A program made the translations under genes and the position numbers. From Welwitschia mirabilis (taxonomy: Eukaryota > Gnetophyta > Gnetopsida > Welwitschiales): a stretch of DNA of 26,154 nt. The notes beneath the pieces were generated by a model, which ran no database searches, was not told the origin of the DNA, and saw only the letters and a program-made list of their open reading frames with translations. Positions 1-10,292 of this stretch are shown here, one piece after another (the stretch's first letter is position 1; the number at the start of each line of letters is the position of its first letter). The stretch lies in the NCBI GenBank assembly GCA_051453625.1, contig JBOZIK010000001.1, positions 224,807,132-224,833,285 of the forward strand, in the 5' to 3' direction.

Positions 1-240
1 AATGACGAGCCGTACCGATATCCTCATAGCCAAAAGGAGGAGATTGAGAAGCAAGTTGATGAGATGCTATGCACAAGCCTTATCAAGCATAATCAAAGTT
101 CTTTTTCATCCCCAATACTATTAGTGCACAAGCAGGATGGAACTTGGAGATTTTGCATAGATTATCAAGCTCTCAATGCTATCATGGTAAAAGATAAACT
201 TCCTATGCCCACTATTGATGAGCTGTTGGATGAATTACAT

Positions 241-942
241 NNNNNNNNNNNNNNNNNNNNNNNNNNNNNNNNNNNNNNNNNNNNNNNNNNNNNNNNNNNN
301 NNNNNNNNNNNNNNNNNNNNNNNNNNNNNNNNNNNNNNNNNNNNNNNNNNNNNNNNNNNNNNNNNNNNNNNNNNNNNNNNNNNNNNNNNNNNNNNNNNNN
401 NNNNNNNNNNNNNNNNNNNNNNNNNNNNNNNNNNNNNNNNNNNNNNNNNNNNNNNNNNNNNNNNNNNNNNNNNNNNNNNNNNNNNNNNNNNNNNNNNNNN
501 NNNNNNNNNNNNNNNNNNNNNNNNNNNNNNNNNNNNNNNNNNNNNNNNNNNNNNNNNNNNNNNNNNNNNNNNNNNNNNNNNNNNNNNNNNNNNNNNNNNN
601 NNNNNNNNNNNNNNNNNNNNNNNNNNNNNNNNNNNNNNNNNNNNNNNNNNNNNNNNNNNNNNNNNNNNNNNNNNNNNNNNNNNNNNNNNNNNNNNNNNNN
701 NNNNNNNNNNNNNNNNNNNNNNNNNNNNNNNNNNNNNNNNNNNNNNNNNNNNNNNNNNNNNNNNNNNNNNNNNNNNNNNNNNNNNNNNNNNNNNNNNNNN
801 NNNNNNNNNNNNNNNNNNNNNNNNNNNNNNNNNNNNNNNNNNNNNNNNNNNNNNNNNNNNNNNNNNNNNNNNNNNNNNNNNNNNNNNNNNNNNNNNNNNN
901 NNNNNNNNNNNNNNNNNNNNNNNNNNNNNNNNNNNNNNNNNN
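241..942. other. Assembly gap, 702 N
   Basis: The run of N hides most of the reverse transcriptase palm and the start of RNase H of element A. The pol frame differs on the two sides (frame 1 before, frame 2 after), so either the gap length is not exact or an indel lies inside it. Confidence 0.99.
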
Positions 943-2644
943 CATTGCTTTTTTAAGTAAAAAAATAGGGCCTAAGATGCAAGCTGCTACCACTTATATT
1001 AAGGAATTGTATGCAATCTCAGAAGCTATCATGAGGTGGAGACAATTTTTGTTGGGCCATCACTACTTCATACAGACTAATCATTGTAGCATTAGGGAAG
1101 TTTTTTCTCAAGTTATTCAAAATCTAGATCAACAACATTTTATTTGTAAATCAATGGGATTCAATTTCACAATTGAATATAACTCTGACCTTAACAACAA
1201 AGCTGCAAATTCCTTGTCTAGGAAATTTGAAGAATTGGAGGCAGGGGAAGAGGTAAAATTCTCCCACTTATGCTCAAAACCCACTTTTTCCATCTTGGAA
1301 GATATCAAAATAGAGCAGCATACAGATCCTTATTTTATTTCCATTAGACAACAACGCCAAAAGGGCCATGACAATCCAAGCCACATCTCAATTAGGGATG
1401 GGTTATTATTCCATAAAGGATGTCTCATGATCAGTCCTACATCCCCTTTGCAGCTTCAGTTGATACAAGAGTATCATAATAGTCCTGTGGGTGGACATGC
1501 AAGCGTACTCAAGACCTTGCTTCGTCTCTCTAATATTTTTTTATGGCCTAATATGTGCAAGAACATGAAGTCCTTTGTGGAACAATGTCTTACTTGCCAA
1601 CAAATTAAAACACCCATAGCCATGCCTGCAGGTTTGTTGCAACCGTTACCCATACCTATGAAGGTATGTGAAGATTTTACCTTAGATTTTGTTTTAGGCT
1701 TACCTTTGTCCCATGGGTTCACTACAATTTTTGTACTTGTAGATCGTTTAACAAAGTATGCCCACTTTGGGCCACTTCCGTCCAAATTACACAGCTACCT
1801 TCTTTGCACAATTATTCTGTGAAATTGTTGTAAAGTTACATGGGTTTCCAAAATCACTTATTTTTGATAAGTATAGCATTTTTTTTAAATCACCAACAAA
1901 TATTTGGAGCAATATCTTTGAGCAATGTGCCATGAACATCCCAAAACATGGTCCACCCACCTCTGCTGGGCAGAGTTCCATTATAACACTGCTGTGCATT
2001 TGTCAATCGGGATGACCCCTTTTCAAGCATTATATGGACGATTACCTCCTCAGTTGCCCCTATATGTGGATGGCCAGACCAAGTTAGAAGCTTTGCACTC
2101 TTTCCTCACTGAGTGAAACAAACTAATCACCCATTTGAAGCTTCACCTCGCTTAAGCTCAGAACAGAATGAAGAATCAGGTTGACTATCACTCAACTAAA
2201 TGAACTTTCCAAATTGGAGATCAATTTCTAGTGAAATTACAACCTTATCGCTAGATTTCCACGGCCAAACACAACAACCAAAAGCCTTCCAAGAGGTTTT
2301 TCGGACCTTTTCCCATCACAAAAATAATCAATCTAGTCGCATACCAAGTGGGACTACCTTCAGGGAGTCAAGTACATTTTGTCTTCCATGTTTCAGTTTT
2401 AAAACCTTATCATGGCTCGGACACTACATTGGCAATGCCTTTGCCCTCTTGTACAGTGAACAATCAGCTAGTACAATACCTTTTACAAATATTGGGGACC
2501 TGCATTGTTCCCATTAGAGGAAAATCTGTTTAGTAAATCCGAGCCCAATGGACCCATTCTTTGCCTGAAGATGCTTCCTAGGAATCCTTTGAACGTTTCT
2601 GTCAAGCTTACCCAGAGCTCCACCTCAAGGACAAGGTGGATTTT

Positions 2645-2658
2645 GAAGAGCGAGGGAG
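2645..2658 (+). other. Polypurine tract of element A
   Basis: The purine-rich stretch GAAGAGCGAGGGAG, with a single C, lies immediately before the TG that opens the LTR at 2659. This is the expected place for the plus-strand DNA primer. It lies inside the pol reading frame, just downstream of the chromodomain. Confidence 0.7.
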
Positions 2659-3110
2659 TGTTACATACGTTCCTTTAATAGACTCCACACCGCTAGCACC
2701 AATGCAAGCCCATGAAGTGGATTCTGGTCCACCCATACAGTCCCACGAAGTGGATTCTGGTTCACCCATGCAGTCCCACGAAGTGGATTCCATTGCGGAT
2801 AACAGTTATGCAGTTGAAGAAGTTAAGCCTTTTGGGTATCGTGAAGGAACCCGAAGACCTCGCCATGCTCCCACTTGGCTGACGGTGTACGTGGTGAGCT
2901 GATGGGGTGCGAAGGATTCGAGTAATGCTATAGTTTTCCATTGCTTTCTGTTATGTTTTCCTATTTTTCAGTATTCTATCTTTTATTCCCTTGTATCCAA
3001 GGCCTTGTATGGTTTCAGTTTGAAAAAAATGAGAATTATTCAGATTTTCTTTCCCCCTGTTCTTTCTTTGGGAGTAAGTGTTCACTCAAAGAACACCAAA
3101 ACTCGTAACA
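2659..3110 (+). repeat. 3' LTR of element A (452 bp)
   Basis: The segment starts TGTTACATACG and ends ACTCGTAACA, giving a perfect 6-bp terminal inverted repeat of the standard TG...CA form. A polypurine tract precedes it and the pol frame reads into it as far as 2902, so the polyprotein C-terminus is encoded by the LTR. The first third contains a 33-bp tandem repeat. The last third is pyrimidine-rich, as in U5 regions. The 5' copy is outside the window, so the boundaries rest on the terminal repeat and the PPT rather than on LTR-LTR alignment. Confidence 0.8.
2711..2791 (+). repeat. 33-bp tandem repeat inside LTR/ORF overlap
   Basis: Units at 2711-2743 and 2744-2776 are followed by a partial unit at 2777-2791. 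The two full units differ at three positions. Because 33 is divisible by 3, the repeat is also an 11-residue peptide repeat (HEVDSG-P-QS) in the pol frame. Confidence 0.93.
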
Positions 3111-3118
3111 GCAGGTGA

Positions 3119-4480
3119 AGCGGAAATAAGCTTTTCACCCGTGCACTATGATTAGAATCCAAATGGAGCTCTGGGAAAGCAAAATGATACCTTATAATAG
3201 ACAAAAGACGGCGGGGAGATTGAAAGACAAAAAAGATACAAATAGGAAATCTACACAGCAAAAATATGCAAGCAAGGCATCTTATCAACACCACACCAGA
3301 AAGATTGGCTGAAAAAAAAAATTGCAAAAAGGACAGATCAATTTCCTTATTGATCCAGATTATTTAGACACTTTCTTCTTGCATCCGTTCTAGTAACATA
3401 TGCTTCAAAGAGGATGTTAAGCACGGTGAGGAGAATCTAGTTCAAATGAATAATAAATTTTTCTCCAAAACAAAGTGTAGTTATATTATAAAACGTATTG
3501 GTGGAAGGCTTCAAAAGGATACTGCAATGAAAATGCTCAGAAGAATACTAACCACCCTCAGTGATTCCATTCCCTGTCTTCTCCTGAAATCGAATTACGC
3601 CATTACCAATCCTATCTTGATGTTACAGCAAGAAACGTCATCTTCAAAGGCATTAATTCGCTTTACTTCTCAAAAGCCTCAGGTGGGTTTTTCTCAAGTT
3701 TGGAAAGTGAATGCAATACCTTTTTACAATCCTTCAAATACGAATGAAACTTCATCAAGAAGTTTTTCGCAAATCACACTGAGACATAAGGCACAAACGA
3801 CACTCAGACATAAAGCGAAAGCATTCCTCAGAGCATATTTTCAGGGTTACTCCAATCAGAGCTTAAAAGAAAGCACATAACTCTTTAAATCAAAGTCTGT
3901 TTAGTCTATGCTCATCATGTTCGCTTCGATAATCGAGTGCCTTATGAGCACTATCAAACCTCTGCACAGACGCCTCACAGAAGGTGTGCACAAGGAGTTT
4001 GAAAAAGAGGGAAACGTTTCTGTGGCCGGACTTCCGCACCGAAAGTCAGTGAATTCGTGCGTTCTCAAGGTTTTGAGAATGGATCTGCCAGTTAAGCTAT
4101 AGTTCAGGTAGCTAAGAACGATTTTTGCATCGAAAGTCGTTCCGATGTTTCAGAAAGAGAGAACTTATAGGCAGTTATTAGCCATTGATGATGAAGATCT
4201 GACTGTATTTGACATGGCGGAAGGTTTCGTGGGAGATTGGTTTGTTGAAGCAACCGCGTTTGATTGCTCATATCTAGTTTGGACCGCAGATGGACAATCA
4301 ATGAGAGAGATTAAACGGTGTCCAGGGAAGGATGTGGTTTTGTGGCCAACTTCTTCCTGCATTACGATTCTTTCTCCTGACTCATCAACGATTGGTGTGC
4401 AGAGCGACTTTTCAACAAAGAGACATTTAACGGTGAATGAAGTAAATAAAAGGGCACAGAGTTGTACGAGTAATTTATGA
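3119..4480 (+). pseudogene. Unrecognised decayed coding block
   Basis: I do not recognise this gene. One frame (frame 2) can be followed from just after the element A LTR to a TGA at 4478-4480 with eight internal stops: 3149, 3185, 3224, 3365, 3878, 3902, 4100 and 4109. Five are TAG or TAA, explicable as CAG or CAA (Gln) after C-to-T change; the other three are TGA, explicable as CGA (Arg). The longest open stretch (3368-3877, 170 codons) includes a basic segment beginning MKMLRRILTTLSDS near 3527 that resembles a mitochondrial presequence. The last stretch (4112-4477) is acidic, for example LAIDDEDLTVFDMAEGF. Base composition is richer in G+C than the flanks and nothing resembles a retrotransposon protein. 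It may be a host gene fragment, possibly interrupted by element A, or several chance ORFs in one frame. Confidence 0.4.
3776..3823 (+). repeat. 24-bp tandem repeat, two units
   Basis: Units at 3776-3799 and 3800-3823 encode TLRHKAQT and TLRHKAKA in the frame of the decayed coding block. In-frame length and conservative differences fit a coding sequence. Confidence 0.75.
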
Positions 4481-4731
4481 TAGGCTATTAGATTGCGTTG
4501 CTTATGCCTTGGTAAACAAAGAAAATAAGAATTATGGAAGAGCCACTTCTTGAGGCCTTTACTTAGAGACCCAATTCTAAGCCTTGGTTGGACTTCTTAA
4601 AGTATATAACCTAGATGCAGAAAAGGCAAGGTTTTAATTTTTCATCCTAAATCAACTTTCAAGAATGGGTAATTTTATTTCTCATTATGACCTTAATGTC
4701 ATAACTTAACTATCCTTAAACTGCAACTATG
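4481..4731. other. AT-rich sequence without a recognised feature
   Basis: No coding frame, RNA gene or clear repeat is visible. In the minus orientation it lies downstream of the leader of element M, where gag would be expected, but no gag motif is readable. Confidence 0.5.
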
Positions 4732-4912
4732 CTTAGTAAAAATCGCAACCTAGTCTTTAATGTTGAAACGTATAATAACTTCATAAAAATTATTCCTAGT
4801 GAAATCACAACTTAGGCAACTTTATTGCGACTATGCCTAGTAGAATTGCTAAACTAGAATTTCATGTATAATGGTTTCCTCATAATTACTGCCAGTAAAA
4901 TCATGACCTAGG
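4732..4912 (-). repeat. Four degenerate leader repeats next to the primer site
   Basis: Four copies of a roughly 22-bp core, of the plus-strand form CCTAGTAAAATC-CAACCTAGG, begin near 4732, 4795, 4836 and 4891. The last overlaps the primer-binding site at 4911. On the minus strand they form the leader between the primer site and the missing gag of element M. Confidence 0.7.
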
Positions 4913-4923
4913 CTCTGATACCA
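4911..4923 (-). other. tRNA-iMet primer-binding site (minus strand)
   Basis: The minus strand reads TGGTATCAGAGCC, complementary to the 3' end of initiator methionine tRNA, which is the standard plant retrotransposon primer. It is three bases from the LTR end at 4927. Confidence 0.9.
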
Positions 4924-5811
4924 AAATGTTACATTCTAAATTTCACAATGAAAAGCTTTAACTTACACAAACGCTTTTCTTAAGTAATTGAGTCAACTAT
5001 TCTTTAATGAATCTATATGCATACAAAAATACATTTATAAGTAACTTTTGCAGGAAAGGAAGATAAATAACTCATATAATGTTTAAATAAAAGAAAAAAT
5101 AAATACTTCTTATTTCCAAGATAACTCAAGTTTTATATTGGCATCACATGTTAAAAGTCAACCATAAGATATAATAGATTACAAGATACAATGACAAACA
5201 AATTACTTCATTTTAACGAATTTTCATGCATAAGTTGGAAAATCAACATTTCCAAATGCCCTCCTTAGCAAGATAAATTAACCTTTTTTGTGCTCCACTC
5301 AATCACCTATTTAACACAAATAGCATGGTGGGCGAACTGTAACCTTCACAGTCCCTAATATGGTCCATGACAAGGTATGGATTAGTATAGGTTTCCCAAG
5401 TATACGAAAGAATGACAAGAATAATCAAGATGCGACCTAGGCTCCATTTTCAATTTATGTTCTTTTATTGTCACATCATAACAGGTTACAATAATCTAGT
5501 TGCACATAATCCATGAGGGACAAATGGTAAATTGATCACATTTTCCTTATTCGTCCTGGAAGTTTGGTCCCATTGCCTTAAGACTCGCTTAAGAGAGTAT
5601 CACTCTCTGAAGTCTGAACAACTGGTTACTTGGGCCAGTTTTAATTTCCTTCTTTAAAAATCATCAACCAAGATCGATAGCCAAACAAGTTAAATCAATA
5701 ACTCATCACAAGACTTAGATAAGATGGGAAGGGTCATGATGTAGAGCACTAATTTGAGCTGTCTGAAATATAAACAGAACAAGCAACTTCAAATGACATG
5801 CAAAAAAGCCC

Positions 5812-5901
5812 NNNNNNNNNNNNNNNNNNNNNNNNNNNNNNNNNNNNNNNNNNNNNNNNNNNNNNNNNNNNNNNNNNNNNNNNNNNNNNNNNNNNNNNNN
5901 N
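5812..5901. other. Assembly gap, 90 N
   Basis: The gap lies inside the LTR of element M, downstream of its TATA box in the minus orientation. Confidence 0.99.
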
Positions 5902-6077
5902 CAAGAACCATACAAGAATGAAATAAAAGACCATAAAACCATATTCGAAGTACAATGGAGACTGCGAGCGTCTAGAGACTTCAAAGCTCTAAGGCTTTTT
6001 CAAGCTCCAAGATTAAGATCATAAGATTTAATAGTAAGGACTTTCTGAAGATGTGAAATATGAAAAGAGGAAGGTCC

Positions 6078-6085
6078 TATTTATA
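6078..6085 (-). promoter_or_regulatory. TATA box of element M LTR
   Basis: The minus strand reads CTATAAATAGGACC here, a near-ideal plant TATA element. It lies 525 bp inside the LTR from its 5' end, a plausible U3/R position. Transcription would run leftward. Confidence 0.7.
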
Positions 6086-6171
6086 GTAGAAAGTATAGGA
6101 TGTGAAGAGTCGCCATGGTCAGAGAATGGTAAAAGTAATGGAAGTGGTGGAAGTGGTGTCATGAAAGTGTG

Positions 6172-6228
6172 NNNNNNNNNNNNNNNNNNNNNNNNNNNNN
6201 NNNNNNNNNNNNNNNNNNNNNNNNNNNN
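6172..6228. other. Assembly gap, 57 N
   Basis: The gap lies inside the U3 part of the element M LTR, just upstream of the TATA box in the minus orientation. Confidence 0.99.
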
Positions 6229-6610
6229 TAATTCTTATTTATTTCCTTGTCAGACCATTGGATGTATTAATATTATAATAAATAATAATTCTCATCATGT
6301 AATTTAAAATGAGCCACATAACAAGTAATTTCCAAAACCCACATAAAAACTATTTTCTAGTTTAAATAGATAATAGTGCATTAGTTGGAATAATTTAACC
6401 TCTAAAGAATCATAATTAAATCACTAAGAATTTTCAACAAAGGCAATATTATGACTACTACAAATTTGAGGAATTATAGCATAAAATTTTCACGATAAAA
6501 TGTGCCATTAGAAATTAGAAAAAAAATACATACAATAATTAAACTATCTTGGGGCTCTATAACATTAAGAATTATTTAGAGTCTTAGACTTTGAAAGTCT
6601 AGATGTAACA

Positions 6611-8560
6611 CTAGGGTAAAATTAGTCCTAGTGTATCATCTTGGGGAGCTTTAGTTTTATTTATTAAGAAGAAAGATGAATCACTTAGCTTTGAATTGGT
6701 TACCCTCAGCTGAACAACGTAACAATAAAGAATAAATATCCTTTGCCTTGAATTGAAAATCTTTTTAATCAGTTGTAGGAAGTAAGATATTTTACCAAAA
6801 TTGATTTAAAGTTAGGCTATCATCTAATTCATATCAAAGAAGAAGATGTTACAAACATATCATTTAGAACTAGATACGACCACTTTCAATTCACAATTAT
6901 GCCTTTTGGTCTTACAAATGCTCCTGTTACATTTATGACATTGATGAATAACATTTTCTAGCTATATTTATATTAGTTTCTTATTATTTCCATGGATGAT
7001 ATTTTAGTTTATTCCAAAAGCAAGGAAGACCATGTTAAATATTTGAATTCAGTTTTGTAGTTGCTCATAGAAAATATCTTGGTAATCAAGTTAAGCAAAT
7101 GTGAGTACTTTAAGAATTCAATTCCTTATTTAGGACATGTCATATCTAAAGAAGGTTTAAAAATTAATTCTAGTAAAGTATAAGCTATAAGAGAATGACC
7201 TAAATTGAAAACTCCCATCAAAGTGAAAAGTTTCCTTGGTCTTACAGAATTTTATAGGTGTTTCATCCAAAATTTCTTAACAATTACAAAAGGATACATT
7301 TGACTAAGGACAAAATTCCATTTCATTTTGATGATAGGTGTAAAAAAGCATTTCTATAAATTCAACTCTTATTAACCATATCCCCAGTCTTAAAGATTCC
7401 AAAGATGAATAAATAGTTTCTTGTAGTATCAGATGCTTGTGGAAAATGAATAGGTATAGTTTTAATGTAGGAAGAAAGAATGATTTTGCACAAATCACAT
7501 AAATAAAACAAGCACAAACATAACAAACCTAGTGTATGATCTAAAATTGCTAGCCATTATTTACACTTTAAAAGTATAGAGGCATTATTTTTGGGAAGTA
7601 AATTTTAAATAAAGACTGACCATAAAATTTTTATAGAAAGATCCTCTTTTGAATATGAGACAATGAAGGTGGATGGTATCACTAGTGGAATATGACTTCA
7701 ATCATAAATTCACACTTCGTAAAGATAACAAGGTTGTAGACACTCTTAATCACATGTCATGAATAATGACTTGTATAGTTAATCCCTAAGGTAGAAGATA
7801 TTAAAGAACAAGTATCACAAGATGAGGTAATCAAAGAAATTTGGAACAAAATTATGAACAAATAAGAGGTATCTCCTTTTTACTTAATTTCATATGAAAT
7901 TTTAATGAGAATAAATCAAGTTTGTATCCCTACTAGACATTGATATCTTTAATTACTTAGAGAAGCATATGAAGTTCCATATGCAAATCACCTAGGTTTT
8001 TTAAAAATATATTTCACTTTAAGAAAATAATATTACTCATTAGAAATGAAGTCATAGGTTAAAGAGTTCATCAAAATATGCCTAGTATATTAAGCCATTA
8101 AATTGGTGTAAAAGCCAATTTGATTCCCAAAAATCTTTAGGTTACTATCTTGGAAATGGGAGGAAATCACTATGTATTTTATTATAAGCTTTTCAAAAAT
8201 AGTTAAATAACATGGCACTATATTTGTATATGTGGAGTAACTTATCAAGATGGCGTATTTTATCCCAACCAAGAGAATTACCACTATAGAAGAAATTGCA
8301 ACTTAGTTTGTAAGGGAAACATTTCATTTAGATGGAGTTCCTAAAATTATTATTTTTGATATAGATCCAAAATTTGTACTAAACTTTTATTAAGAATTCT
8401 TTAAACAATTAGGTGTTCAAGTGCTTTTTCATATAACTTGTCATTTAGAAATAGATGGACAAATAGAATAAGTAAATCACATCTTTAAAGACTTCTTTAG
8501 GAGTTATGTGGTAGGCAAAGTAGAGAGATGGAAGGATGATAAAGATATAGGTAGTTAGCT
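6611..8560 (+). pseudogene. Ty3/gypsy pol, heavily decayed (element B: RT, RNase H, integrase)
   Basis: Homology to a Ty3/gypsy pol is clear despite dozens of stops. Reverse transcriptase starts abruptly at 6623 (SPSVSSWGALVLFIKKKD). It continues through IKNKYPLP near 6730, KIDLKLGYH near 6800 and MPFGLTNAP near 6900, with an intact Asp-Asp pair (MDDILVYS) at 6992-7015. RNase H follows (about 7300-7640, VVSDACGK near 7430), then the integrase zinc finger (about 7955-8100), the core (KMAYFIPT near 8250, the second Asp in IIIFDIDPKF near 8355) and the Glu region near 8450-8470. Two zinc ligands are Tyr. Stops are mostly TAG or TAA where Gln is expected. The product would be inactive. Gag, protease and the start of RT are missing because the LTR of element M abuts at 6610. 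Confidence 0.92.
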
Positions 8561-9664
8561 AAACTAACTATGACCCGTCTTATTGCATTCTAGGAAGATT
8601 TGTATGTGAACCTTACATTATAGAAGTTAGGATGGAAAATTGTGTACCTCTAATCACCTTCTTTGCTATTAAACAATGTCTTAAATAATGTCATTATGAA
8701 AAGAAAAAAGCTAGAAAGAAATAGACAATAATTGATAACCAAACCTACAAAAATAAAAATGAATAACCACTGTTCTATACTTTTGATAGTTTTTCATCCT
8801 ATCCATAGTATGTTGGATATAGCCACAGCTTAAACAAATCCGTGAATGAATCTTGGGAAATGCATATCACAAATCAAAGGAATCACTAACTATAAGAACA
8901 TGATCATGCATTGAGCTAGTTGATAAGCTTAAGATACTAATATTTTCTAATTGATAAAGTTGAAAATGGAATTTGAATGGAATCAAAAGTAAGCAACTTT
9001 GTCTAGCTACCACTATGATGTAATTTGTATTTAGATATGCTAAATTTAACTAAGCTACTTAATCAATTCATAAAATAGAAAGAATTAAATAATATAAAGG
9101 ACTTGCTTTTGTGAATTTGAGTAAATAACAAGGAAACCATGAAGGGATCTCCTATCATGGAACTAATTAAGATCACATAAAATATTGAAAACCAAAGCTT
9201 GATTGCATTAAAATGAAAACTACAAGTGAAGCATACTACAATTACTTAAACCTTGTTTGCATCCAATTATTCTTTTACTAACCCACCAAATTTTTCAATG
9301 TAACAAAGGGAGTATTTATAATAACTTGTAATGGAAACTTGGATAAGATAGCAAAGGATTTCACCTGATAAATATAGAGTTTCAATTACAAGTTTGAAAT
9401 CCTTGTCTTTACATTGATTTTAATAGGAATTCTTGCATAATTTGATTCTATCATGCACTTGTTGCTTCAATGAGAGTTGTAAAATAGCCTTTTAATCCTT
9501 ATCGCAATGACCTTGTTGTCCATTTTAAACTTATCACTGAACTATCAATCTATGATAGCATGGTTATCTTTGTCCTTCTTGATGAGTGATAGGTCATGAA
9601 TGGTATTGCATTTACTATTGAACACTGGGTGATAATACTATAGCATTGATATCACTGGGTGATA
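8561..9664. other. AT-rich sequence without a recognised gene
   Basis: It follows the integrase of element B and may hold its C-terminal region and 3' end, but no motif is readable. No LTR boundary, RNA gene or open frame stands out. A short duplicated motif (CACTGGGTGATA) lies near its right end. Confidence 0.5.
9642..9664 (+). repeat. Repeated CACTGGGTGATA motif at a gap edge
   Basis: CACTGGGTGATA occurs near 9622-9633 and again ending at 9664, directly against the N run. Related forms (TTCACTTAGTGATA) appear near 9925. This suggests a simple satellite-like stretch truncated by the gap. Confidence 0.5.
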
Positions 9665-9764
9665 NNNNNNNNNNNNNNNNNNNNNNNNNNNNNNNNNNNN
9701 NNNNNNNNNNNNNNNNNNNNNNNNNNNNNNNNNNNNNNNNNNNNNNNNNNNNNNNNNNNNNNNN
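9665..9764. other. Assembly gap, 100 N
   Basis: Exactly 100 N is commonly used for a gap of unknown size. A repeated motif abuts the left edge. Confidence 0.99.
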
Positions 9765-10292
9765 ATTTGGATCTTTCTTTCCTTATTTAACTATGCATTC
9801 TTATGTACTCTGAGGTTGGACACGTTCTCAACAGTTGGTCACTTGGCAATAGGTACTTTATCATGTTGCATTAGGTTTGATCATCTCGATATTACACTGT
9901 AATAAGACTATATCGCTTATAATTTCACTTAGTGATACCTGCATATACTCAATAAAACTATCAAATTTGGTCATTAGTCTATTGCATGATGATGGACCTA
10001 GTGACAACATAAATATTCTTCATTCTAATACATTTTATTATTTTAATGCATTAAAAATGTTACTTCATAAATTAATCTAGTTTAATCTAATTTTTAGCAA
10101 ATTTTGATGTAAATTATATTAAAATACATTAAAATTGCATAATGAAAAATGGATTTTTAATGTTTATCATAACATCCTTTTTAATCAGTAATAGTCCCTT
10201 CATCACTAAACTAAATTTTAAAATAAAAATAAAAGATATAAAGACATGTTTTAAAAAGTAATAGATGTTTCTTTATTAATTTCAAAAGGAAA
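9765..10292. other. AT-rich sequence without a recognised gene
   Basis: No homology, RNA gene or repeat boundary is recognised. The 67-codon open frame at 9877-10080 has no family features and is probably chance. Confidence 0.5.

Larger units (their letters stand above)
1..2902 (+). pseudogene. Ty3/gypsy pol polyprotein, broken (RT, RNase H, integrase, chromodomain)
   Basis: Frame 1 (1-240) encodes the N-terminal reverse transcriptase, with the KDKLPMPTIDELLDELH stretch just before the gap. After the gap, frame 2 encodes RNase H (about 943-1240), an H2C2 zinc finger (His near 1475, CLTC near 1590) and the first integrase Asp in LDFVLGLPL. The frame shifts near 1785 to frame 3 for LHGFPKSLIFD, which holds the second Asp, then returns to frame 2 near 1925 at HEHPKTWSTHLCWAEF. 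The segment carrying the third catalytic residue, Glu, is missing between the two. Frame 2 then runs through the integrase C-terminal region (FHVSVLKPYHG near 2385-2420) and a chromodomain (about 2480-2635), ending at a TGA at 2900-2902. Seven in-frame stops lie between 2114 and 2572. Two RNase H acidic residues are Asn. The protein is not functional. Confidence 0.93.
1..3110 (+). mobile_element. 3' half of a Ty3/gypsy chromovirus (element A)
   Basis: The order of domains is reverse transcriptase start, RNase H, zinc-binding integrase N-terminus, integrase core, integrase C-terminus, chromodomain, then a 3' LTR. This is the pol order of Ty3/gypsy elements, and the terminal chromodomain places it among plant chromoviruses. 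The element enters from the left edge, so gag, protease and the 5' LTR are outside the window. The right end is sharp: the LTR closes with GTAACA at 3110, the inverted complement of its TGTTAC start at 2659. Element A carries fewer nonsense codons than the other elements here, which suggests the youngest insertion among the gypsy types. The five bases after the LTR (3111-3115, GCAGG) are the candidate target duplication, which cannot be confirmed without the left end. Confidence 0.93.
4927..6610 (-). repeat. LTR of a minus-strand retrotransposon (element M), about 1.68 kb
   Basis: The plus strand opens TGTTACAT at 4927 and closes ATGTAACA at 6610, a perfect 8-bp terminal inverted repeat. A primer-binding site abuts the left end, so this is the 5' LTR of an element transcribed leftward. 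A TATA box sits inside at 6078-6085 on the minus strand. Two N runs interrupt it. An alternative outer end is the GTTATAG inverted near 6564; I prefer 6610 because of the longer inverted repeat. A 7-bp palindrome with one central base (AGACTTT-G-AAAGTCT) lies just inside the outer end. The matching 3' LTR was not found in the window, so the internal region is deleted or rearranged. The element family (gypsy or copia) cannot be told from the LTR alone. Confidence 0.75.

Noticed and set aside
3082-3327. Minus-strand frame of 81 codons rich in hydrophobic residues
   Set aside because: It crosses the end of the element A LTR at 3110, so it joins unrelated sequences, and it opposes the plus-strand decayed coding frame.
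4911-4923. GCTCTGATACCA-like string as part of a tRNA gene
   Set aside because: It equals the 3' end of tRNA-iMet, but the upstream sequence does not form a tRNA. It is the retrotransposon primer site read on the opposite strand.
9877-10080. 67-codon open frame in the unassigned stretch
   Set aside because: Composition is Ile/Leu/Ser-rich as expected from AT-rich DNA, with no homology, repeat or regulatory context that I can recognise.
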